Positions 58,274 to 64,000 of a DNA stretch of 64,000 nucleotides are shown one piece after another. The stretch spans positions 310,001 to 374,000 of the forward strand of contig JADJTE010000005.1 of NCBI GenBank assembly GCA_016711295.1, in the 5' to 3' direction. A model generated the notes under the pieces. That model was not told the DNA's origin, ran no database searches, and worked only from the letters and a program-made list of their open reading frames with translations. Positions within the stretch are counted from its first letter, which is position 1. Each line of letters begins with the position of its first letter. A program made the position numbers and the translations under genes. The stretch is from Sphingobacteriales bacterium (lineage in GTDB: Bacteria; Bacteroidota; Bacteroidia; Chitinophagales; UBA2359).

Positions 58274-58399
58274 ACAGATTTTGACCCCTTGCCCTAATCG
58301 GAAAAGAGAATGAATAGGAAAAGGAGATAATGGTTTTTAAAAATTGAAAATTTGGTGTTCAGCACTGAATGATAAATGTAGCTGAATAAAATAACAGTG

Positions 58400-58407
58400 C
58401 AAAGGTA
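58400..58407 (-). promoter_or_regulatory. Candidate -7 box upstream of the aspartate kinase gene
   Basis: On the minus strand TACCTTTG matches TAnnTTTG, 127 bases before the ATG. No TTG is present at the standard spacing. A leader of this length could carry control, but I see no clear attenuator or lysine riboswitch pattern. Confidence 0.4.
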
Positions 58408-58628
58408 AAAACACTTTTTAGGACGGCGCATAAAACAAAGCGGTTTTATTCTTTGTTAGGCATAGATGACAAACACATTAAAATTTTTATCTATTAATAA
58501 ATAATTTGTTATGATACAAAAAAAGTAAAATTATTATAAATTATATTTATTCGCAAAGTGTGAATGGTTTATTTTTAGTGTTTTATATATTTTTAAATTG
58601 ATAAACATTTTTTAAAAATAACTTTTTG

Positions 58629-58742
58629 GGTAACTATTTAGCCTTGTAGGGGGAACTAATCGAATATGCAGCGATGTCAGGTATTATTAGATAGATATAA
58701 CCCATTACCCCAGACCCAAAACCCTATACCCTAAATAATTAC
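58629..58742. mobile_element. MITE family A, copy 5
   Basis: A 114-base copy, GGTAACTATTTAG to CTAAATAATTAC, flanked by ACTTTTTG on both sides (58621-58628 and 58743-58750). The right terminal repeat carries one change (AATTAC for AGTTAC). It occupies the gap between the DUF4403 gene and the aspartate kinase gene. The rest of 58274-58782 is AT-rich with no gene. Confidence 0.82.
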
Positions 58743-58782
58743 ACTTTTTGTACTGCAGCCACAGTACCAATAAATAGGATAT

Positions 58783-60147
58783 TTATCCCCAATTAACTTG
58801 CGCACTACCGCTGACCTGAATGTTTTGCGCGTATATATGTAGGTGGTCGGCGCGTAGTTGGCTTAGGCTGATGCGGGGCAATAAGGCGGCAGCTATATTG
58901 CTTGGGTCGGCGGCGGCTTGCTGTTGCGATTGTGCTATGTATTGGTTGGCGATATTTTGCCATTGTTGCCATACGCGATGTAGAGCAAAGGCGTTTTGCC
59001 GACGCATGACACTCGATAAGGCAGGGCGCAATAGTTGGAGCGCAGCGCGAAATATCATACTACCTTCGGTAATGGTATAATCCAAGTTGGACACATGCAG
59101 GGTTTGGGCATTGCTATCCCAATAAGGATGCCCTTGTATGGTGATTTCGCCCAAAGCACCACCAAGCGATATTCGCACCGCTATACACAAACGCACCCGG
59201 CTGCCGCTATTTGAATCGGCATATATATGCACCCGCTCGACGGGTATCGAAAAACCGCCAAACGATAAGCCTTGGGCGCGGTATTGTTGGGTAAGTGCCT
59301 CGGATAGGGCTACATAGCTGCACTGTGCCGTCAGAGGTATGGTAGCGGGAGTAGCGGGAGTGGCAGAAGTAGATTGAGGGAAGGAAAACGGAAGCGGAAG
59401 CACGGGTGGCAACTGCTCCAATTCGCCAATATGCGCCGATATATCAAGAATACAAGCCGTATGCAAACCGCTATCATTAGCAAGCAAGGGTATTATTTCT
59501 AATTGCTGCTCGTTGGGTTGCTTGGATAGGGTAGGGGGCGGATAGGACGAGCTAAATGGTCGCAAGGCTAAATAGAGGGCGGGCGATTCGGCTACTAAGA
59601 GCGATTGTTGCAGGGCTGCCCAACCCTGTTCCCAATAGATGCGAAGCCAGATCGGGTCGGACAAACGGCGGTCGAGGTCGGCAATGAAAGGGTGCAGCCA
59701 CGTGCCGAGTTGCGCCGATAATTGTTTGGATATATCAATAGGCGATAAATTAGATAGCGGAGACTGCAAATGATAGTCGTAGAGCGTGGTCTGGGATTGC
59801 AATTGCCCGCCAACTGTCCAAGATAAGCGCGTATGTAGCGTAGCAGAGAGCGATACCGACACCATAGGCAGCGATATAGGCAAAAGGCGATGCAGGAAAT
59901 GTTCTTTTTGTAGGGCTATTTGCACGGACATCGGCACGCGCACAGCTATCGTACAAGGGTGCGCCTGAATGACTGCCCGACCTACCGATAAGTCTCCATT
60001 TTTGCGCAGCGTTATTTGGTGGTGCAATAACAAGGCTTCGCTCAAAGGGCGAAACGCAGTGTCGGCATACAATACGGTATCGTTGGGCAAACCCCGATTG
60101 AGCAACGACGCTACCAAAGCCCAAGATAAAGAGAGAGGCAAGTGCAT
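58783..60147 (-). CDS. DUF4403 family protein
   Basis: A 454-residue protein with the paired beta-rich halves of DUF4403: an N-terminal half with a charge-poor pattern and RLSWTVGGQLQSQT, and a C-terminal half with YVALSEALTQQYRAQGLSF, SRVRLCIAVRISLGGALGEI and the final IYAQNIQVSGSAQVNW. DUF4403 proteins resemble BPI/SMP-like lipid-binding folds, but the function is unknown. The start is the first in-frame ATG; the N-terminus looks truncated for export because no convincing signal peptide is seen. The frame is intact. Confidence 0.65.
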   Translation of the reverse strand: MHLPLSLSWALVASLLNRGLPNDTVLYADTAFRPLSEALLLHHQITLRKNGDLSVGRAVIQAHPCTIAVRVPMSVQIALQKEHFLHRLLPISLPMVSVSLSATLHTRLSWTVGGQLQSQTTLYDYHLQSPLSNLSPIDISKQLSAQLGTWLHPFIADLDRRLSDPIWLRIYWEQGWAALQQSLLVAESPALYLALRPFSSSYPPPTLSKQPNEQQLEIIPLLANDSGLHTACILDISAHIGELEQLPPVLPLPFSFPQSTSATPATPATIPLTAQCSYVALSEALTQQYRAQGLSFGGFSIPVERVHIYADSNSGSRVRLCIAVRISLGGALGEITIQGHPYWDSNAQTLHVSNLDYTITEGSMIFRAALQLLRPALSSVMRRQNAFALHRVWQQWQNIANQYIAQSQQQAAADPSNIAAALLPRISLSQLRADHLHIYAQNIQVSGSAQVNWG

Positions 60148-60406
60148 GAATTAACCTGTTTGATGCCGCAAATATACTGCCGCCATTTTATTAGAACAAC
60201 GTTTGGTGGGGCTAATAGTTTTCCGCAACAAGTTTGATTCATTGATGTCGCGTAGCCAAGTGCCCGATATTTAATATCGCCGAAGCACTTAGGACGTTTT
60301 ATCAACAGCGAAAATTAAACCGAAATGCGCCGATAGTTGGCAGGATAGGTAAAAAATTGCTTAAAAAATAGCATCTTTGCGGCGCGAAAACTATGCAATC
60401 CGTCTA

Positions 60407-61905
60407 ATGAAAAAAATACTTGTTGCCAACCGCGGCGAGATAGCCTTACGTGTGATGCGCTCGTTGCGGGAAATGGGCATTGCTACCGTAGCCGTCTATT
60501 CCGAAGCCGACCGACATGCCCCTCACGTGCGCTATGCCGACGAAGCGGTTTGTATAGGCGCGGCTCCCTCTGCGCAATCGTACCTACAAGCCGACCGCAT
60601 CATTAGCGAAGCCCTGCGCTTGGGCGTAGAGGGCATACACCCAGGCTATGGATTTTTGTCCGAAAACGCCGAATTTTCGCGCAAAGTGACCGCTGCGGGG
60701 CTGACATTTATAGGACCTCGCCCCGACGCTATCGAAACAATGGGCAGCAAATTAGCCGCCAAAGCCGCTGCCGCCCGCTATCAAATCCCGATGGTGCCAG
60801 GCACAGACAAAGCCATTGATAGCCTCGAAGAAGCCCAAGCCATAGCTGCTCGCACGGGTTTCCCCTTACTCATCAAGGCTTCGGCAGGCGGCGGAGGTAA
60901 GGGTATGCGCATTGTAGAGCGTGCCGAGGATTTAGCCGAGCAGATGCAACGCGCCATAAGCGAAGCCGTAGCTGCCTTTGGCGATGGATCCGTATTTATA
61001 GAGCGATACGTCAGCTCGCCGCGCCATATCGAAATACAAGTATTGGCAGATAACCATGGCAACATCGTTCATTTATTCGAGCGCGAATGTTCGGTACAAC
61101 GCCGCCACCAAAAAGTGGTCGAAGAAGCCCCATCTGCTATTTTAACGCCCGAACTGCGCCAAGCTATGGGCAAAAGCGCGACAGATGTAGCGCGGTCGTG
61201 CCAATATACGGGCGCGGGCACGGTAGAGTTTTTGGTCGACGAAAACCTCAATTATTACTTTTTAGAGATGAATACGCGCTTACAAGTCGAACACCCCGTT
61301 ACCGAACTTATAACAGGTATCGATTTGGTCAAAGAGCAAGTGCGTATTGCCCGCAACCAAGCCTTGCCATTTGTACAAGAAGACCTAAGCATCAACGGTC
61401 ATGCCATCGAACTGCGCGTGTATGCCGAAGACCCCACCAACCAATTTCTGCCCGATATAGGCAAACTCAATACATATAGATTGCCACAAGGACCGGGCAT
61501 AAGGGTCGACGACGGTTTTGAACAAGGCATGAACATACCTATTTATTACGACCCAATGATAGCCAAATTGGTCGTACATGCCGCCACGCGCACCGAAGCC
61601 ATAGAAAAATGAAACGCGCCATCGACGAATACCGCATCTTGGGCATCGAAAATACCTTGGCATTCGGCAAAATGGTCATGGAACACGAAGCCTTTATATC
61701 GGGGCAGTTCGATACGCATTTTGTCAAAAATTATTTCAACCCCAACCAATTAGCCCACTACAACGAAACCGAAGCGCGGATAGCCGCCCTGATAGCTGCT
61801 AAGGTATGGACTGAACATCGCGCTGCCCAAGCACCCAACCATACAGACACCGCCCAAAAAACTGCCACAGCAAGCAAATGGAAACAGCGCAAAAATATGA
61901 GATAA
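60407..61905 (+). CDS. accC: Biotin carboxylase subunit of acyl-CoA carboxylase (one frameshift)
   Basis: Restored to about 499 residues. The N-terminal ILVANRGEIALRVMRSLREM and PGYGFLSENAEF, the ATP-grasp loop LIKASAGGGGKGMRIV, and EMNTRLQVEHPVTE are all characteristic. One shift in an A5 run at about 61606-61610 joins MKRAIDEYRILGIENTLAF. It carboxylates biotin on the carrier protein with bicarbonate and ATP. The length (about 500) fits the Bacteroidota acetyl/propionyl-CoA carboxylase type; the partner carrier and carboxyltransferase are not in the window. The start at 60407 is preferred over the ATG at 60377. Confidence 0.92.
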
Positions 61906-62063
61906 CGGCGAACCGCTTGATATTTGTACAAATCTGCATAGTGGACTGTAATTGAGAATTTATTTTTATATCACTATTTGAATACCCATACCCAAGCCCG
62001 CCGCGCTACGCCAACTCTCGGCTGAATATCGGCACGGAAGCTAGTTTTTTAATTTGTTCTTTT

Positions 62064-63022
62064 ATGCACCGTATTGTCAGTCGCCGCGTAGTGCGCAACA
62101 AAACCATGCAGGTACTCTACGCCTGCCGCGAAAACACCACCGTTAGCGACCAAGCCGTCGAATCTAACCTACATCGCAGTATTCGACAAGGATATATGCT
62201 ATATCTTTATTTGTTGCACACGGCTGCCTTAGTAGGGCAATATGCCCTTATCGACAAAAAACGGCGTTTGGCTAAGTATATGCCCACCAAAGCCGACCAA
62301 GAATTTTCGGTGCGTATTGCCGAAAACCCATTTATCCGTTATCTATCGACCGACGAAGGCTTGAATTTGTTGCTCAAACGCGAGAAAATAACAGCATACC
62401 CCGACCCCGAACTGATTCCTAAGCTATTCAACGAGTTGATAGCCCAGAAAAGCTACCAACAATACGTAGCTCTGTCGCAACCTACGCTGCAAGACCACAA
62501 AATGTAGCGGTGACGCTGTTTGACCGCGTATTGTTTAGCAGCGAATTGTACGAAGCCCACCTCGAAGAACTATTTGCGAGCTACGAAGATGATATGGAAT
62601 ATGCCGCCGAAGCGGTAGGCATTACGCTACAAGCGTTTCAGCCCGATAATATGGAGCCTTGTGTCATTTACGTTCCCGCAGATGATTGGAAAGAAAAACT
62701 CGAATTTGCCTCTCAAATCTTACGCGAATATCGCCAACACGAAGACGAATTGTACCAATTAGTAACGCCGCACTTAGAACGTTGGGAGCCAGAGCGCGTG
62801 GCAGCGATGGATATGTTGCTCATCAAAATGGCAACTTGCGAAATGCTCTATTGCCCGCAAATACCCGTCAAAGTATCTATTAATGAATACTTAGAACTTG
62901 CCAAACAGTACAGCACGCCGCGCAGTAAGGATTTTGTCAATGGCATCTTGGATAAAATCCTCTACCAATTGCGCCGCGAAAATCGGATACAAAAAATGGG
63001 GCGTGGTTTGGTAGATGGCTAA
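62064..63022 (+). CDS. nusB: Transcription antitermination factor NusB (one frameshift)
   Basis: Restored to about 319 residues, the long Bacteroidota form. The N-terminal RRVVRNKTMQVLYACRE starts as in its relatives, and the C-terminal NusB domain has RVAAMDMLLIKMATCEML and SINEYLELAKQYSTPRSKDF, then FVNGILDKIL. A shift in an A-run at about 62500 (adding one A) joins HKNVAVTLFDRVLFSSELY. NusB with NusE binds boxA RNA in rRNA transcription. Length beyond 150 residues is normal in this phylum. It is probably the first gene before the membrane protein at 63101. Confidence 0.9.
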
Positions 63023-63100
63023 CTCAAAGCCCTACCAGCAAAACCTTGTGCCCTCGTAGTTACTCGTTAGCTAAAATATGCCCACTCAACTCGTTTTGAC

Positions 63101-63784
63101 ATGCCCTCAATACCGCCCCTACTAACGCACTTGGAGCAACGCCTCCGAGACGGATACACCTACCAATTTGAGCCAATTCGCTACCTGCGCGAGTCCGTAG
63201 CGATATTTCGGCAATTTGTAGGCGGTTTTATCTTGTTTAGCTTGGCTGCGCTGCTGGTATTGCGCATTGCTCGCGAGCTGCCCTTAGCCCTTTTTTTAGT
63301 CGTAATATTGGGCTTGTCGGGCTGCTGGGCGGGCTATTTTTGGGTCTGCCGTCAATTGGCGCAAGCGAATAAACCCCAATTGACCGACTTTCTGCACGCT
63401 TTTCGCCCCTCTAACCTCAAAACTTGGCTGCTCCTTGCTATAATTATAGCCCTGCCCTTCGTAATAGCCTTGGCTATTGCTGCCTATACTCCCGTTGTAG
63501 TGGACTTGGTGGTATTGGGAATGGCTTTATTAGTATCACTCTTGTCGATATTTGCCTTGCCCTTGTGTGCTTGTTACAACATCAATCCCCTACAAGCTTT
63601 ATCGTTGAGCCTCGGATTGGTGAGCAAAAATCTATTGCCCATCACTTTTTTTGTGCTGTTGCTGATAGCCGCCAACCTCTTAGCCATTCCTACTATCATT
63701 GGTTTGCCCCTAAGTTTGTCGTTGAGTGCCTGCGCCATTCATAGCGCGTGTAGCCACTTATTGACGAAATATGCCGCCGATTGA
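63101..63784 (+). CDS. Integral membrane protein of unknown function
   Basis: A 227-residue protein with five or six hydrophobic segments (about 39-58, 60-82, 107-128, 130-155, 167-190 and 193-213). It starts with a hydrophilic leader (HLEQRLRDGYTYQFEPIRYL) that may be cytoplasmic. No family motif was recognised. It lies 78 bases after nusB on the same strand, as small membrane proteins often do in this phylum. The frame is intact. Confidence 0.65.
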   Translation: MPSIPPLLTHLEQRLRDGYTYQFEPIRYLRESVAIFRQFVGGFILFSLAALLVLRIARELPLALFLVVILGLSGCWAGYFWVCRQLAQANKPQLTDFLHAFRPSNLKTWLLLAIIIALPFVIALAIAAYTPVVVDLVVLGMALLVSLLSIFALPLCACYNINPLQALSLSLGLVSKNLLPITFFVLLLIAANLLAIPTIIGLPLSLSLSACAIHSACSHLLTKYAAD

Positions 63785-63931
63785 GGGGTTAAGCATGATT
63801 GGACATAGCCCTGACTCATGCTAATAGTTTGCAGATAGCTAAAACCTTATGAACCAAGCATTTGTGAAGCAAAGTAGCGGCAATTTATATGTTTGGTTAC
63901 TTATTTTTTAATAAATTTTTAAAAAAAAACA

Positions 63932-64000
63932 GTGAAAACCTGTATTATTACCGGTGCCTCGCAAGGTTTGGGTAGATGCTTGGCAGCTCGATTTGCTGCT
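63932..64000 (+). CDS. Start of a short-chain dehydrogenase (partial, runs off the window)
   Basis: A GTG start gives VKTCIITGASQGLGRCLAAR, which contains the TGxxxGxG nucleotide-binding motif of short-chain dehydrogenases/reductases (TGASQGLG, residues 7-14). Only 23 codons lie in the window. GTG is the only plausible start at this position, and the motif spacing is right for the family. The substrate cannot be told. Confidence 0.8.
   Translation, partial: MKTCIITGASQGLGRCLAARFAA

Noticed and set aside
62064..62510. Two genes at nusB
   Set aside because: The split is an A-run shift; the second part is the NusB domain and the first is the usual long N-terminal extension in this phylum.
63030..63060. 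Another MITE family A copy near 63.04 kb
   Set aside because: AAAACCTTGTGCCCTCGTAG and GTTAC resemble a decayed right end, but no left end or direct repeat could be found.

Overview
The window looks like a chromosomal segment of a Bacteroidota bacterium, most likely a Saprospiraceae/Chitinophagales-type relative. The evidence is a SusC/SusD pair, several type IX secretion cargo proteins with type A or gliding-type (type B) C-terminal sorting domains, a fused SecDF, the futalosine menaquinone enzyme MqnC, a Bacteroidota-style long NusB, and TAnnTTTG-type promoter -7 boxes. The sequence is error-prone. About half of the long genes carry single-base indels, mostly in A/T/G homopolymers, so most broken frames are better read as sequencing errors than as true pseudogenes. 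I give the restored gene span where the continuation in the other frame is clear.

Layout. 1-4.6 kb: a gene tail, a wHTH regulator coupled to dgkA, a DUF2147 protein, an OsmC protein, a heptose-7-phosphate kinase and class I fructose-bisphosphate aldolase. 4.6-6.8 kb: mqnC, surrounded by miniature inverted-repeat elements with 8-bp target duplications. 6.8-13 kb: a SusCD nutrient-uptake locus with two accessory surface proteins. 13-17 kb: a membrane protein, an omega-amidase-like hydrolase and an ABC exporter. 17.1-18.8 kb: an EcoRV-like restriction-modification pair whose endonuclease is shattered and whose methylase is intact. 19.2-23.4 kb: secDF, a terminator, a roughly 200-bp tandem repeat array and tRNA-fMet. 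23.4-34.5 kb: a hybrid histidine kinase, a GSCFA protein and large type IX cargo proteins. 34.6-38 kb: a GT-C-like membrane protein and pyrG.

38.0-50.4 kb is the most interesting region: a single minus-strand type III-B (Cmr) CRISPR operon with a good Bacteroidota promoter at its head. In transcription order it reads cmr1, PtuA-like ATPase, PtuB-like HNH nuclease, cmr2/cas10 (GGDD cyclase motif, no HD domain), cmr3, a CARF plus PD-(D/E)XK effector of Card1/Can2 type, an AbiE-type toxin-antitoxin insertion, cmr4, cmr5 (short), cmr6, cmr6. The ATPase and HNH genes overlap their neighbours (TAATG and ATGA), so a Septu-like pair is co-translated inside the CRISPR effector operon. The AbiE module is bounded by a 196-bp duplication of the cmr4 leader and its first 56 codons, which fuses the start of Cmr4 in frame to the antitoxin. 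There is no CRISPR array, Cas6, Cas1 or Cas2 in the window, so crRNAs must come from elsewhere.

50.6-64 kb: a VIT/vWA protein, a TPR protein, rsmG, a DUF1569 protein, aspartate kinase, a DUF4403 protein, a biotin carboxylase, nusB, a membrane protein and the start of a short-chain dehydrogenase.
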